In this document: positions 20,791 to 32,204 of the stretch, one piece after another
Layout: each line of letters begins with the position of its first letter
Position numbering within the stretch: the first letter of the stretch is position 1
Source: Thalassospira sp. HJ
Lineage (GTDB): Bacteria; Pseudomonadota; Alphaproteobacteria; Rhodospirillales; Thalassospiraceae
Direction of reading: 5' to 3'
DNA length: 64,000 nucleotides
Assembly (NCBI RefSeq): GCF_000948415.1
Contig: NZ_JYII01000021.1
Coordinates: 186,001 to 250,000 of the forward strand
Notes under the pieces: model-generated
Database searches by the model: none
What the model saw: the letters and a program-made list of their open reading frames with translations, nothing else
Told to the model about the DNA's origin: nothing
Position numbers and translations under genes: made by a program

Positions 20791-21834
20791 ATGCAAACAC
20801 GTGTTTGCCGCCTGTATGGCCAAGACGATCTGCGGATCGAAACCGAAGCAACCACCGATCCGGTCGGCGATGAAATCCTGATCCGTGTCGGGGCGGGTGG
20901 TGTCTGTGGCTCGGACATGCATTACTATTTCGAAGGCGGCATCGGTCAGATCCGCGTGCGCGAACCGATCATCCTCGGTCACGAGGCGGCCGGAACAATC
21001 GTCGCCCTTGGCCCGGATGTCACCGGCTTTTCGGTTGGCCAAAATGTCGCGATCAATCCAAGCCACCCGTGTGGCACCTGCAAATATTGCCAGCAGGATC
21101 TGCAACAGCATTGCCTGAACATGAAGTTCTTCGGCTCAGCCATGCCGATGCCCCATATTCAGGGTGCATTCCGTGATCTGGTCAACGTGCGTCAGGGGCA
21201 ATGCTATCCGATTGCCGATAGCACCGATATCGGCCGTGCGGCCTGCGCAGAACCGCTTGCGGTGTGTCTGCATGCTGTGGCGCGTGCTGGGAATCTCAGC
21301 GGTAAAAAGGTCCTTATCACCGGGGCCGGCCCGATCGGCAGCCTGTGTGCCGCGGCGGCAAAACGCGCCGCGGCAACTGAAATCGTTGTCACCGACTTAC
21401 AGGACTTTGCCCTTGGCGTGGCGCGCAAAATGGGCGCAACCCACACCATCAATATTGCAACGGCGGGGGATGAGCTGACGGCCTATGAACGCGACAAGGG
21501 GCATTTCGATGTCTGCCTTGAATGTTCGGCAGCACCAGCAGCACTGCGCACCGCGATCAGCACGCTGCGTCCGCAAGGCATTCTTGTTCAGGTAGGTGTT
21601 GCTGGTGAAATGCCGGTTCCGTTCAACCCGTTGGTTGCCAAGGAAATCACCGTTACCGGGACGTTCCGTTTCCATACGGAATTTGGCGATGCCGTGCGGA
21701 TGATTGATAGCGGCGAGATCGATGTCGCGCCGGTCATCACCCAGACCTATGCGCTCGAAACCGCCAAAGAGGCATTTGATATCGCCCGTGACCGCAGCAA
21801 ATCGGTCAAGGTACAGCTGTCTTTCGCCAGCTGA
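20791..21834 (+). CDS. Zinc-dependent L-idonate/L-gulonate 5-dehydrogenase
   Basis: A 347-residue medium-chain dehydrogenase. The catalytic zinc site is GVCGSDMHYYFEGG plus GHEAAG; the structural zinc site is the four-cysteine block CGTCKYCQQDLQQHC; the NAD-binding motif is GAGPIGSLCA. The closest known type by sequence impression is L-idonate 5-dehydrogenase (IdnD). Given the neighbours, oxidation of L-gulonate at C5 to D-fructuronate would feed directly into the divergent fructuronate reductase, whereas L-idonate would give 5-ketogluconate, for which no enzyme is present here. It is the last gene of the TRAP operon. Confidence 0.85.
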   Translation: MQTRVCRLYGQDDLRIETEATTDPVGDEILIRVGAGGVCGSDMHYYFEGGIGQIRVREPIILGHEAAGTIVALGPDVTGFSVGQNVAINPSHPCGTCKYCQQDLQQHCLNMKFFGSAMPMPHIQGAFRDLVNVRQGQCYPIADSTDIGRAACAEPLAVCLHAVARAGNLSGKKVLITGAGPIGSLCAAAAKRAAATEIVVTDLQDFALGVARKMGATHTINIATAGDELTAYERDKGHFDVCLECSAAPAALRTAISTLRPQGILVQVGVAGEMPVPFNPLVAKEITVTGTFRFHTEFGDAVRMIDSGEIDVAPVITQTYALETAKEAFDIARDRSKSVKVQLSFAS

Positions 21835-21911
21835 TCTTCGCCGCTGATGATGCGGCCTGTAAATTTGGCGCAGCACGATTTTTGATCGCGCTGCGCCAAT
21901 GCTTTTTCAGA

Positions 21912-23291
21912 TCACAGCATGCCTTCGGACTTGGCCCATTCAAGTGCACGATCAAGCGCACGGCCAAGACGGGCGTGGATTTCACGCACATCGTCTTCGG
22001 TCACGATTAGCGGCGGGCAAAGTGCGACCGTGTCATAGACATTGCGGACAATAAGCCCCTCTTCGGCGGCAAGGGCCACGACCTTGGCGGCGACCGCACC
22101 CGGTTTGCCAAATGGCTGTTTGGTTTTCTTGTCCGCCATCTCAAGGCCGGCAATCAAACCAACACCACGGATTTCACCAATCAGCGGATGATCAGAGAAG
22201 GCTCGCAAACCGTCCTGGAACATCGGCTCCAGACGTTTGGCATTGCCCATCAGATCGCGTTCCTGAATGATCTTGAGGTTTTCCAAACCGACCGCACAGG
22301 AAACCGGATGGCCGGTTGCGGTAAAGCCATGGCCGAAATTGCCAAGCTTGGCAGTGTTATCGGCAATCGCGTTATAGACCTTGTCATTCACCACGATCGC
22401 GGCGAGCGGCATATAGGATGAGGTCAGCTGTTTGGAGGTCACAAGAATGTCTGGCGTGAAGCCATATTTCTCGCAGCCAAAACGCTCCCCGGTGCGGCCA
22501 AAGCCGTTAATGACCTCGTCCGACACCAGCAGGATGTCATACTTGCGGCAAATCTCGGCAACACCCGGCCAGTAACCTTCCGGCGGGGTCATCACGCCAC
22601 CGGCACCCATCACCGGCTCGCCAATGAAGCCTGCAATGGTGTCCGGACCTTCGGCAAGAATGGTGTCTTCAAGTTCCTTCAAAAGGCGTGCGGTAAAGTC
22701 TGCTTCGGTTTCGCCTTCCTCGCCATAGCGCCAGTAATGCGGGCAGGTAAGGTGGGTTACCGGAATGGCCGGCAGGTCAAAGTCCTTCTGGTTGCCGGCA
22801 AGACCGGTCAGCGAACCCGATGCAATGGTAATCCCGTGATAGGCCTTGGTGCGCGACAGGAACTTCTTCTTCTTCGTACGACCCAAACCGTTATTCAGGA
22901 ACCACGCCATTTTGACGACGGTGTCGTTGGCTTCCGAGCCGGAGTTGGTAAAGAACACTCGGTTCAGGCCTTCGGGCGTCATTTCAACCAGCTTCTCGGC
23001 CAGACGGATCGACGGCTCATGCGCCTTGTGCGCAAAGCTGTGATAATACGGAAGACGCTTGAGCTGCGCATAAGCAGCATCGGCCAGACGGGTTTCGGAA
23101 AAACCAACGGCAACCGACCACAGGCCAGCCAACCCTTCGATATATTCCTTGCCTTCGCTGTCGGTGACGCGCGCGCCATTGCCCTCGGTCATGATCATCG
23201 GGCCCTTTTCCTCATGCAGGCGCATGTTGGTATAGGGATGCATCGAGTGGGCGATGTCCGACATGTGGAGCGAATTCGGCCGATGGTTCAT
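21912..23291 (-). CDS. Class III omega-aminotransferase (PLP-dependent)
   Basis: A 459-residue aminotransferase acting on terminal amines such as putrescine, GABA or beta-alanine. The family blocks are RVFFTNSGSEANDTVVKMAW (phosphate site), DEVINGFGRTG with the PLP-pyridine Asp, and TSKQLTSSYMPLAA with the Schiff-base lysine; the usual glycine after this lysine is glutamine here. GGGAG precedes ATG 23291. Its neighbour upstream on the same strand is an acetylpolyamine amidohydrolase-like deacetylase, so a diamine released by that enzyme is a reasonable amino donor. The exact substrate cannot be read from sequence. Confidence 0.88.
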   Translation of the reverse strand: MNHRPNSLHMSDIAHSMHPYTNMRLHEEKGPMIMTEGNGARVTDSEGKEYIEGLAGLWSVAVGFSETRLADAAYAQLKRLPYYHSFAHKAHEPSIRLAEKLVEMTPEGLNRVFFTNSGSEANDTVVKMAWFLNNGLGRTKKKKFLSRTKAYHGITIASGSLTGLAGNQKDFDLPAIPVTHLTCPHYWRYGEEGETEADFTARLLKELEDTILAEGPDTIAGFIGEPVMGAGGVMTPPEGYWPGVAEICRKYDILLVSDEVINGFGRTGERFGCEKYGFTPDILVTSKQLTSSYMPLAAIVVNDKVYNAIADNTAKLGNFGHGFTATGHPVSCAVGLENLKIIQERDLMGNAKRLEPMFQDGLRAFSDHPLIGEIRGVGLIAGLEMADKKTKQPFGKPGAVAAKVVALAAEEGLIVRNVYDTVALCPPLIVTEDDVREIHARLGRALDRALEWAKSEGML

Positions 23292-23399
23292 GTGAAACTC
23301 CCGTTTAAATGAGGATGCCCGTATCTGGGGCGGCCATTGTTTGGTGCATGTTACTTGGTAGTGGCGAAACGCGCTATCGGTGGCTTTACATAGCGCGGC

Positions 23400-24442
<1,043 letters not shown>

Positions 24443-24446
<4 letters not shown>

Positions 24447-25147
24447 ATCGAAGTCTTACCTTCTTCGAGGAGGCGGAACTGTTTGGTGACGATGCGTTGC
24501 GCCTCGGAAAGGTGGTAGCGGATGGCCTCAATAGCCTGGTTGGTATCCTGCGCACGAAGTGCCTCAAGGATCGGTTCGTGGGTTTCGGCGATCCGGGTCG
24601 GATCATCATAAAGCTGCCCGATCAGCATGATGCTGAACTCGGTCTCGATGGCGATCTGTTCGAAAACAGTCAGGAATTTCGGGTTGCCGCTGCCCGTACA
24701 CATCAGCCGGTGAAACTGCATGTCGGCTTCGACCTGGGTAAAGATATCGGTGTCTTCAATCGCAACCCGATGCAGCTCGCGCACCTGCGCAGAAAGCATC
24801 TTGTCGGTTTCTTCCGTCCAGTTTTGCACCAGCCGCACAATCACTGCGGTCTCAATCGCCAGCCGCAACTCATACAGATCATCAAGTGCCTTGGCCGAAA
24901 CCTGACGGACGAAAAAGCCCCGGTTGGGTTCGGATGTCACAAGGCCTGAGCTTTCAAGCAACCGTGCCGCTTCGCGAACCGGCGCGCGGCTGACGCCCAA
25001 TTCGCGGGCAACAACCGATTCGGATAACCGTGCCCCAGGGGCAAGCTGTCCACTGATGATCGCTTTGCTCAGCAGTTTGGCGACGCGCTGTACGAGTCCT
25101 TCACGATCAAGCTGTTGGAAGCCGGAAGATGGCTGTGTTTCTGTCAT
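24443..25147 (-). CDS. GntR family regulator (FCD/FadR type) of the amine/peptide module
   Basis: A 234-residue regulator. The winged helix-turn-helix lies at about 15-80 (LSESVVARELGVSRAPVREAARLL, then EPNRGFFVRQV). An all-helical FCD domain follows, with a ligand-site histidine in VEADMQFHRLMCTG and another in AETHEPILEAL. It is transcribed leftward with the deacetylase and aminotransferase genes and divergently from the aldolase-ABC transporter operon. A perfect palindrome, ATTGTCGACAAT (25249-25260), in the shared spacer is its likely operator. Confidence 0.9.
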
Positions 25148-25248
25148 GTACGACCCTGAAAAAGATGTGTCTGGGTTCTATGTGGGAAGCGCGAAAACAA
25201 TGCCAAACGAATTAGCATGATGAGATCAGTCTAGGGAACGAATTGTAG

Positions 25249-25260
25249 ATTGTCGACAAT
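25249..25260. promoter_or_regulatory. Probable GntR operator palindrome
   Basis: ATTGTCGACAAT is a perfect 12-bp palindrome in the 191-bp spacer between the GntR gene and the aldolase gene. Its form (TTGTC-GACAA) matches the general FadR-type GntR operator pattern. A TTGACT element lies just downstream at about 25265, so binding would cover the rightward promoter. Confidence 0.65.
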
Positions 25261-25338
25261 TTACTTGACTGTGCACGGATGATCCCGCAGCCTTGAACAA
25301 ATCAAAAAAGACAACACGAATACGAAAGGGCGGCATCA

Positions 25339-26109
25339 ATGCGTGATGGTGCGAGTGGGCAATCGGTTTCTCAAATTCGACGCGATCTGGCGGCGGCCTA
25401 TCGGCTGATTGCGCTCGAAGGCATGGATGACGGGATCTACACCCATATTTCGGCACGCCTTCCTTCCGGGCCGGGCGGTGAACAGCGCTTCCTGCTGAAC
25501 CCCTATGGCCTTCGCTTTGACGAGGTCACGGCGGCCAATCTGGTCACGGTCGATGAAACCGGTGCCGTGATCGACGATCCCTATGGCGCGGGTGTTAATG
25601 CGGCGGGCTTCACCATTCATTCGGCGGTCCACATGGCGCGTCACGACGCGGCGTGCGTTTTGCACACCCATACTGTCGCGGGCGTTGCTGTTTCCTCAAA
25701 CAAGGAAGGCCTGCTGCCGCTTAATCAGTGGTCGGCACAGTTCTATGACCGTATCGCCTTCCATGATTACGAGGGCATTGCGCTAAACCTTGAAGAACGC
25801 GCACGCATCGTTGCCGATCTCGGTGACAAATCGGTCATGCTTTTGCGCAATCACGGCACGTTGTTGCTGGGCCGGTCCGTGGCCGAGGCCGTCAAACTGG
25901 CGCTTAATCTTGAACGGTCCTGCAAGGCGCAGGTTGCGGCCCTTGGCATGGGGCTGACGCCGGTTGTCCTGTCGCACGAGGTCGCAGAACACACCGCTGG
26001 CCAGTACCAATCGATGTACGACTCCTTTGAAAACAAGGGCAAATCAGACCCGGAATGGGCGGCCCAACTCCGCAGGCTCGAGGTCAGCGCACCGGGTTAC
26101 CTCGGGTAA
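25339..26109 (+). CDS. Class II aldolase/adducin family protein
   Basis: A 256-residue member of the fuculose-phosphate aldolase/adducin fold. The metal-binding HTHTVAG motif sits in CVLHTHTVAGVAVSSNKEG, and a third histidine is in LLRNHGTLLLG. The conserved N-terminal GMDDGIYTHISARLP is present. Proteins of this type beside transporters often act on hydroxy or keto acids, and not all are true aldolases. It is the first gene of the operon that continues with the peptide-type ABC transporter. No enzyme activity can be assigned with confidence. Confidence 0.82.
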   Translation: MRDGASGQSVSQIRRDLAAAYRLIALEGMDDGIYTHISARLPSGPGGEQRFLLNPYGLRFDEVTAANLVTVDETGAVIDDPYGAGVNAAGFTIHSAVHMARHDAACVLHTHTVAGVAVSSNKEGLLPLNQWSAQFYDRIAFHDYEGIALNLEERARIVADLGDKSVMLLRNHGTLLLGRSVAEAVKLALNLERSCKAQVAALGMGLTPVVLSHEVAEHTAGQYQSMYDSFENKGKSDPEWAAQLRRLEVSAPGYLG

Positions 26110-26210
26110 TCCAGCGCCCGAAGCCGCAATTGCTGGCTTTGGACCAAGGCCGACTACGTAAAAACAAAAACAACAAAAATCTGAAATCCAGAAAACAATC
26201 AGGGATTGCT

Positions 26211-27764
26211 ATGAAATACCTAAAACTGAAAGCGACTACGTTCCTAATCGCTGCCAGCCTGGCGTCGCCTTTGGCCGCCCAGGAAGCTGGCGGTCGTCTT
26301 GACATCGTTGTTCAGCCCGAACCGCCGGGACTGATGCTTGGCCTCATTCAGAACGGCCCGACCCAGCTGGTTGCGGGCGACATCTATGAAAGCCTTCTGC
26401 GCTATGACAGCGACCTGAACCCGATGCCGAGCCTGGCCAAAAGCTGGGAAATCTCCGAAGACGGTCTGACCTATACCTTCCAACTGACCGAAGGCGTCAA
26501 ATGGCATGACGGCGAGCCGTTCACGGCAGACGACGTCGTGTTCTCGGCCGATGTTTTCCTGCGTGAAACCCATGCCCGTCTGCGTGCATCGCTGGCCTAT
26601 GTCGAAAGCATCACCGCACCGGATCCGATGACGGTTGTTTTCAAACTCAAAGAGCCGTTTGGTCCGTTCATCAACGCCTTTGAAAACGGCACCATGCCGA
26701 TCGTGCCCAAGCACATCTACGAAGGCACTGATTTCGCCAACAACCCGGCCAACGCCACCCCGATTGGTACCGGTCCGTTCAAGTTTGACGAATGGGTCAA
26801 GGGCAGCCACATCCACCTTGTTAAGAACGAGGACTACTATGTTGATGGCCTGCCCTATCTCGACGAAGTCTTCTATCGCGTGATTCCGGATGCTGCGGCC
26901 CGTGCAGTGGCGTTTGAAACCGGCGAAGTTGATGTTCTGCCGGGTGGTTCGGTTGAAAACTGGGATATTCCGCGTCTGGCCGAAATGGATGGCGTTTGCG
27001 TCACCGAAAAGGGCTGGGAATTCCTCGCACCGCTGTCGTGGATGTGGCTGAACAACCGCGAAGGTCCGACCGCAAACGAGAAGTTCCGTCAGGCTGTCAT
27101 GTACGCCATGGATCGTGAATTCATGAAGGACGTGGTCTGGAACGGTTATGGCAAGGTCGCGACCGGCCCGATCGCATCAAGCACCAACTTCTATTCCGAT
27201 GACGTGACCATTTATGATCACAACCCGGACAAGGCCAAGGAACTCCTGGCCGAGATGGGCTATGACGGCGAACCCGTAAGCATCCTGCCGCTGCCATACG
27301 GTGAAACCTGGCAGCGCTGGGCCGAAGCCGTGCGTCAGAACCTCAGCGAAGTGGGCATCAATGTCGAAATCGACAGCGCCGACGTTGCTGGCTGGAACGA
27401 AAAAACGTCCCAGTGGGACTATGACATGGCCTTCACCTATCTCTATCAGTACGGTGATCCGGCCCTTGGTGTATCGCGCAACTATACCGCCGACCGCATC
27501 AAGAAAGGCAGCCCGTGGAACAATGTCGAAGGCTATGAAAACCCGTCTCTCGATGAAAAATGGGCCGCGGCCGCAACCATGGTGACGCCTGCAGAGCGCG
27601 AAGCAGCTTATCTCGAAATCCAGAAGGAAATCGTCGATGACGTGCCCGTTGCCTGGATGCAGGAGCTAACCTTCCCGACCATCTACCGTTGCAACGTCAA
27701 CGATCTGGTGACGACTGCCATCGGTATCAATGACGGTCCGCGTAACGCCTGGATTGAAAAATGA
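26211..27764 (+). CDS. ABC transporter substrate-binding protein, family 5 (peptide/opine/nickel type)
   Basis: A 517-residue periplasmic protein. A signal peptide (about 1-24, cleavage near SPLAAQ) precedes the SBP_bac_5 fold. Recognisable blocks are IYESLLRYDSDLNPMPSLAKSWEISEDGLTYTFQLTEGVKWHDGEPFTADDVVFS and IGTGPFKFDEWVKGSHIHLVKNEDYYVDGLPYLDE. The long upstream frame overlapping the aldolase gene is not used: the signal peptide fixes ATG 26211. The ligand is unknown; peptides, guanidino compounds or acylated amines would fit the neighbours. A strong hairpin follows at 27771-27800. Confidence 0.93.
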   Translation: MKYLKLKATTFLIAASLASPLAAQEAGGRLDIVVQPEPPGLMLGLIQNGPTQLVAGDIYESLLRYDSDLNPMPSLAKSWEISEDGLTYTFQLTEGVKWHDGEPFTADDVVFSADVFLRETHARLRASLAYVESITAPDPMTVVFKLKEPFGPFINAFENGTMPIVPKHIYEGTDFANNPANATPIGTGPFKFDEWVKGSHIHLVKNEDYYVDGLPYLDEVFYRVIPDAAARAVAFETGEVDVLPGGSVENWDIPRLAEMDGVCVTEKGWEFLAPLSWMWLNNREGPTANEKFRQAVMYAMDREFMKDVVWNGYGKVATGPIASSTNFYSDDVTIYDHNPDKAKELLAEMGYDGEPVSILPLPYGETWQRWAEAVRQNLSEVGINVEIDSADVAGWNEKTSQWDYDMAFTYLYQYGDPALGVSRNYTADRIKKGSPWNNVEGYENPSLDEKWAAAATMVTPAEREAAYLEIQKEIVDDVPVAWMQELTFPTIYRCNVNDLVTTAIGINDGPRNAWIEK

Positions 27765-27770
27765 GTCTGC

Positions 27771-27823
27771 GGGCGGGCCAATCTTCGGCCCGCCCCTTTT
27801 TCTGATACCCCGCCGATCGCGGG
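27771..27823 (+). terminator. Attenuating hairpins between binding-protein and permease genes
   Basis: GGGCGGGCC (27771-27779) pairs with GGCCCGCCC (27787-27795), followed by CTTTTTCT. A second small hairpin CCCCGC/GCGGGG lies at about 27807-27823. They would reduce read-through into the membrane subunits and protect the binding-protein mRNA. Confidence 0.75.
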
Positions 27824-27853
27824 GCTTTCAAATATGGGATTCCACGGGGCCAT

Positions 27854-28831
27854 ATGACCATTTTCGCTGTGATCGTATCGCGGCTCTCCAAGGCTATTCT
27901 GACCTTGTTGGCCATTGCGATTCTGAACTTTTTCCTCATCCATGCCGCACCCGGTGATCCGGCTGTTGTGCTTGCGGGTGAAGCCGGTGCCGCTGACGAA
28001 CAAATGATCGAACAGCTGCGCGAACGCTTCGGGCTCGATCAGCCGATGTATGTCCAGCTTGGCAAATATGTCGCGGGCATCGTGCAACTTGATCTTGGCT
28101 ATTCCTTCCGCCAGGGCGCGCCTGTCGTTGACCTGATTGCCGATCGACTGCCTGCCACCTTGTTGCTGACACTGACCGCCTTTGTCGTCTCGCTTGCCTT
28201 GGGCATTGCCTTTGGTGTCGCTGCGGCTGCGCGCGTGGGTAAGCCATCTGACACCGTCCTGACGACGATGGCGCTTTTATTCTATGCAACACCGCTTTAC
28301 TGGCTGGCACTTATGGCCGTTCTGGTGTTCTCCGTATGGTTTGGGTGGTTGCCGGGCTTTGGCTATGAAACCGTGGGGGCCAATTACACCGGTCTGGAAC
28401 GTGTTCTTGATATTGGGCGTCACCTGATTTTGCCGGCCCTGACTTTGGGTCTGTTCTTCACAGCGGTCTATATGCGTATGGCGCGTGCTTCCATGCTCGA
28501 AGTTTCGCAACTTGATTTCGTCAAAACTGCCAAGGCCAAGGGTCTGTCGGACGCGGTCATTCGCCGCCGCCACATCCTGCGCAATGCCATCCTCCCGGTG
28601 GTGACACTGGCGGGTCTGCAGGCCGGTCAGCTGGTCGGTGGCGCGGTTTTGACCGAAACCGTTTTTGCCTGGCCGGGTATTGGGCGTCTGATGTTCGAAA
28701 GCTTGGCCGCACGTGACTACAACACGATTTTGGGCGTGTTCCTTGTCTCGGCCGCCATGGTGATCCTGTTCAACATTGTGACCGACATTGTCTATCGCAT
28801 TGTCGATCCCCGTATCGGAGCCCGTAGCTGA
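27854..28831 (+). CDS. ABC transporter permease, DppB/OppB type
   Basis: A 325-residue inner-membrane subunit with six predicted helices. The start MTIFAVIVSRLSKAILTLLAIAILNFFLIHAAPGDPA is typical of DppB, and the cytoplasmic EAA loop is LDFVKTAKAKGLSDAVIRRRHILRNAILPVVTL. It pairs with the next gene to form the translocation pore. The stop is separated by one base from the ATG of the second permease. Confidence 0.94.
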   Translation: MTIFAVIVSRLSKAILTLLAIAILNFFLIHAAPGDPAVVLAGEAGAADEQMIEQLRERFGLDQPMYVQLGKYVAGIVQLDLGYSFRQGAPVVDLIADRLPATLLLTLTAFVVSLALGIAFGVAAAARVGKPSDTVLTTMALLFYATPLYWLALMAVLVFSVWFGWLPGFGYETVGANYTGLERVLDIGRHLILPALTLGLFFTAVYMRMARASMLEVSQLDFVKTAKAKGLSDAVIRRRHILRNAILPVVTLAGLQAGQLVGGAVLTETVFAWPGIGRLMFESLAARDYNTILGVFLVSAAMVILFNIVTDIVYRIVDPRIGARS

Positions 28832-28832
28832 C

Positions 28833-29666
28833 ATGTGGAAACGTTTCAGAAGCAATATGGGCGCCATGATCGGCGTGGTCATGCTGATTGCCGTGATCGT
28901 CATCGCCCTGATCGCCCCCTTGCTCTTCCCCGATGGGCCTTGGCAAATGGTCCAGCGCCCGTTCCTTGCCCCCTTTGCCGTCGATGGTTTGCCGCTTGGC
29001 ACTGATACGCTTGGCCGTAATGTCGCAGCCCAGCTGGCCTACGGGGCGCAGGTTTCTCTTCTGGTCGGGCTGGTCTCGACGCTGGTCGCCCTTCTGATCG
29101 GTGTGCCGCTAGGTGCGCTGGCGGGCTTCTATGGCGGATATGCCGATGAAGGTGCCATGCGCTTCACCGAGTTCTTCCAGACCATCCCGAACTTCGCGCT
29201 GGCGATTGTGCTCGTCGCGATCTTTGAGCCGACCCTGTTCTCCATCACGCTGGCAATTGCGATTGTCAGCTGGCCACCGGTCGCGCGTCTTGTGCGTGCC
29301 GAAGTCATGTCGGTCCGGACCCGCGAATTCGTTGATGCCGCGCGTCTCGCCGGTCTCTCCAAACCGCGCATCCTGATCCAGCAGGTTCTGCCAAATACGG
29401 TATCCCCGATTATTGTGATGGCATCGCTGATGGTGGCAACCGCGATCCTGCTGGAAAGCTCGCTTTCCTTCCTGGGTCTTGGTGATCCCAACGCCATGTC
29501 ATGGGGTTACATGATCGGCGCGGCCCGGACGGTCATCCGTACCAGCTGGTGGCTCAGCTTCTTCCCGGGCATTGCCATCGTCATCACTGTTCTTGCACTC
29601 AACCTGATTGGTGAGGGGCTCAATGATGCCTTCAATCCGCATCTGTCGCGAAAGGGCAAAGCATGA
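28833..29666 (+). CDS. ABC transporter permease, DppC/OppC type
   Basis: A 277-residue second pore subunit. After [31 protein letters not shown] it has the DppC signature [19 protein letters not shown] and the EAA loop [35 protein letters not shown] 28833 is chosen because it begins the usual N terminus; an upstream in-frame start would overlap the preceding gene by over 40 bp. Its stop overlaps the start of the ATPase gene by 4 bp. Confidence 0.94.
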   Translation: MWKRFRSNMGAMIGVVMLIAVIVIALIAPLLFPDGPWQMVQRPFLAPFAVDGLPLGTDTLGRNVAAQLAYGAQVSLLVGLVSTLVALLIGVPLGALAGFYGGYADEGAMRFTEFFQTIPNFALAIVLVAIFEPTLFSITLAIAIVSWPPVARLVRAEVMSVRTREFVDAARLAGLSKPRILIQQVLPNTVSPIIVMASLMVATAILLESSLSFLGLGDPNAMSWGYMIGAARTVIRTSWWLSFFPGIAIVITVLALNLIGEGLNDAFNPHLSRKGKA

Positions 29667-31282
29667 GTGAGACTCTGACAGTTGAACGGCTGACCATTGG
29701 TCTGCCCGAAGGGGCCGACCGCCCCTTCGCGGTCGAAAATGTCAGCCTGACCATCAACAAGGGTGAAATCCTGTGCGTGGTTGGCGAGTCGGGCTCTGGC
29801 AAGTCGATGACGGCCAATGCCCTGATGGGGCTTTTGCCCCAGGGCGTCGACGTCAAATCCGGCCGCGCCATGTTCGAAGCCCGCGATGTCCTGCGTCTGC
29901 CTGAGGCCGACAAACAGGCCCTTCGCGGGGCGCAGATCGCCATGATCTTTCAGGAGCCAATGACGGCCCTGAACCCGCTGATGCGCATCGGCGATCAGAT
30001 CTCTGAGGTCTTTGCAGCACATGGTCTGTATACCCAGTCCGAACGCCGCAAACGCGCACTCGAACTCGTGCGCGAAGTCGGCCTGCCGGACCCGGAAAAG
30101 ATCATTCGCGCCTATCCGTTCCAGCTTTCCGGTGGTCAACGCCAACGTGCAATGATCGCCATGGCACTGGCTTTGGAGCCGAAACTCCTGATCGCTGATG
30201 AACCGACAACCGCCCTTGATGTCACGACACAGGCCCAGATCCTGAAGCTCATTCTTGATCTGCGTAAACGTCGCGGCATGGCGGTAATGTTCATCACCCA
30301 TGATTTTGGTGTCGTCGCCGAAATCGCCGATCAGGTCATCGTCATGCGCGAAGGCAAGGTCGTCGAACGCGGTGACGCGGCGGCGGTCCTTGATAATCCG
30401 CAGCATGAATACACAAAACGCCTGCTTGATGCGATCCCGACCGGAAAATTTCCGGAAGCGCGTCAGCTAAGCGACACACCAGCGCTTGAAATCAAAAACC
30501 TTCGCAAAACCTTCCGGACCGGTGGCGGGCTGTTCAAGCCTGTCCGCGAAGTCCATGCGGTCGATGACGTGTCACTTACCGTGGCACGTGGCGAGGTACT
30601 TGGTCTGGTCGGGGAGTCCGGCTCTGGCAAATCCACCCTTGGTCGTACGGCAGTACGTCTGGTGACCCCCGATGGCGGCCATGTCATGGTCGGTGGCGTT
30701 GATCTTGCGGCATTGTCCGAGGAAGAACTCCGCCAGCAGCGCAACAAGGTCCAGATGGTCTTCCAGGATCCTTACGCCTCGCTCAATCCGCGTCAGCGGA
30801 TCATGGGTGCGCTGACCGATGGCCCGATCAATCGCGGCGTGCCCAAGGAAAAGGCACAGGCCAAAGCCCGCGAATTGCTTGAGATCGTCGGGCTGGGCGC
30901 TGATGCCGCCATGCGCTATCCGCACGAATTTTCCGGCGGCCAGCGTCAGCGCATCGGCATTGCCCGTGCCTTGGCGATGGAACCGGAACTGATCATCGCC
31001 GATGAGGCCGTCTCGGCCTTGGACGTTTCCATTCAGGCGCAGGTCCTTGATCTGTTGCGCGACCTGCGTGAAAAGCTCTCGCTTTCCATCCTGTTCATCA
31101 CCCATGACTTGCGTGTCGCAGCCCAGCTCTGTGACCGGATTGCAGTAATGCAAAAGGGTCGCTTGGTCGAGATCGGCCGGGTCGAGGACATCTTCCTTAA
31201 CCCACAGCAGGAATATACCCGTCAGCTTCTTGCCGCTGTGCCGGGGGCTGATTGGGCCGAACCCGAAGAAGTCACGGCATGA
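29663..31282 (+). CDS. Fused dual ABC ATPase (DppD-DppF type)
   Basis: A 539-residue protein with two complete nucleotide-binding domains in one chain, equivalent to separate DppD and DppF. The first has Walker [10 protein letters not shown] near residues 35-43, [32 protein letters not shown] and the H-loop THDF. The second has [13 protein letters not shown] near 317, [32 protein letters not shown] and THDL. Both ATP sites look intact. It energises the importer encoded just upstream. It overlaps the permease gene and the following dehydrogenase gene by 4 bp each. Confidence 0.96.
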   Translation: MSETLTVERLTIGLPEGADRPFAVENVSLTINKGEILCVVGESGSGKSMTANALMGLLPQGVDVKSGRAMFEARDVLRLPEADKQALRGAQIAMIFQEPMTALNPLMRIGDQISEVFAAHGLYTQSERRKRALELVREVGLPDPEKIIRAYPFQLSGGQRQRAMIAMALALEPKLLIADEPTTALDVTTQAQILKLILDLRKRRGMAVMFITHDFGVVAEIADQVIVMREGKVVERGDAAAVLDNPQHEYTKRLLDAIPTGKFPEARQLSDTPALEIKNLRKTFRTGGGLFKPVREVHAVDDVSLTVARGEVLGLVGESGSGKSTLGRTAVRLVTPDGGHVMVGGVDLAALSEEELRQQRNKVQMVFQDPYASLNPRQRIMGALTDGPINRGVPKEKAQAKARELLEIVGLGADAAMRYPHEFSGGQRQRIGIARALAMEPELIIADEAVSALDVSIQAQVLDLLRDLREKLSLSILFITHDLRVAAQLCDRIAVMQKGRLVEIGRVEDIFLNPQQEYTRQLLAAVPGADWAEPEEVTA

Positions 31283-32184
31283 TTGGCGTTCTATCGTGCA
31301 GCAGGCTCGATTTGCGGGGCATTTATGGCCCGCATTTCGACGCCCTCGCCCCTGAGCTTGACCTCCGCCTGCCAGAAGAAATCGACCGGCCCGAAGATGT
31401 CAGCTTCATGGTCACCTTCATCCCGGCGGATGATGCCTTTGTTGCCTATCCGAACCTTAAGGCAGTCTATTCCATCGGGGCCGGGGTCGATGCGATCATG
31501 GCTTGCCCCTCGCGGCCACCAAACTTGCCGGTTCACCGGGTCGAAGACCCCGATCAGGCCCGCCAGATGGCAGGCTTCGCTGCCTTCCATGTGCTTTGGC
31601 ATCATCGCAATATGGGCAATTACCTCGCCAATCAGAAAATCGCCCATTGGGAACGACACCTGACCGGCCTTTCGCCAACCGCACGCCGGATCGGAGTTGC
31701 CGGGTTCGGTCATATGGGCCGGGCGGTGGCCAAGGCACTAATCGCACTCGGCTATCCGGTGGCAAGCTATTCTCGCTCCCATCCGCAGCCAGCGGAAAAT
31801 GGTGTCATCCATTACACGGCGGGCATGTTTGATGATTTCCTCGCCCAAAGTGACATCCTGATCAATGTCCTGCCTCTGACCGAACAGACCAAGGGGATCT
31901 TTGGCAGTGAAACATTGGCAAAGCTGCCCAAGGGGGCTGCCCTGATCCATCTTGGTCGCGGTGGGCAGGTTGATGAGGCGGCCCTGATCGATGCCCTTGA
32001 TCGCGGGCATTTGTCGGGCGCGTCGCTCGATGTGTTTGATCCCGAACCCTTGCCGCCCGAACATCCGGTCTGGACCCACCCCAAGGTTTTCGTCACCCCG
32101 CATGTTGCCAGCATCTGCGAACCGCAAACCACGGTCCTTTCCATTCGTCGCACCCAACTCCAAATCGTGCCCCTCTCGGCTTAA
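31279..32184 (+). CDS. D-isomer-specific 2-hydroxyacid dehydrogenase (GhrA-like)
   Basis: A 301-residue NAD(P)-dependent dehydrogenase resembling glyoxylate/hydroxypyruvate reductase A. The nucleotide motif [16 protein letters not shown] is present. The catalytic Arg is in [17 protein letters not shown], Glu in [10 protein letters not shown] and His in [11 protein letters not shown] 31279 overlaps the ATPase stop (ATGA) and is preferred over a start 27 nt upstream inside that gene. In this operon it may reduce a keto acid produced by the aldolase-like protein, or scavenge glyoxylate. The substrate is not determinable. Confidence 0.9.
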   Translation: MIGVLSCSRLDLRGIYGPHFDALAPELDLRLPEEIDRPEDVSFMVTFIPADDAFVAYPNLKAVYSIGAGVDAIMACPSRPPNLPVHRVEDPDQARQMAGFAAFHVLWHHRNMGNYLANQKIAHWERHLTGLSPTARRIGVAGFGHMGRAVAKALIALGYPVASYSRSHPQPAENGVIHYTAGMFDDFLAQSDILINVLPLTEQTKGIFGSETLAKLPKGAALIHLGRGGQVDEAALIDALDRGHLSGASLDVFDPEPLPPEHPVWTHPKVFVTPHVASICEPQTTVLSIRRTQLQIVPLSA

Positions 32185-32204
32185 CCAGCAAAGGTACGCC
32201 CCAC

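Noticed and set aside
26055-26210. Upstream extension of the peptide-binding protein overlapping the aldolase gene
   Set aside because: A clear signal peptide begins at ATG 26211. The extension would bury it internally and overlaps the aldolase coding end in another frame.
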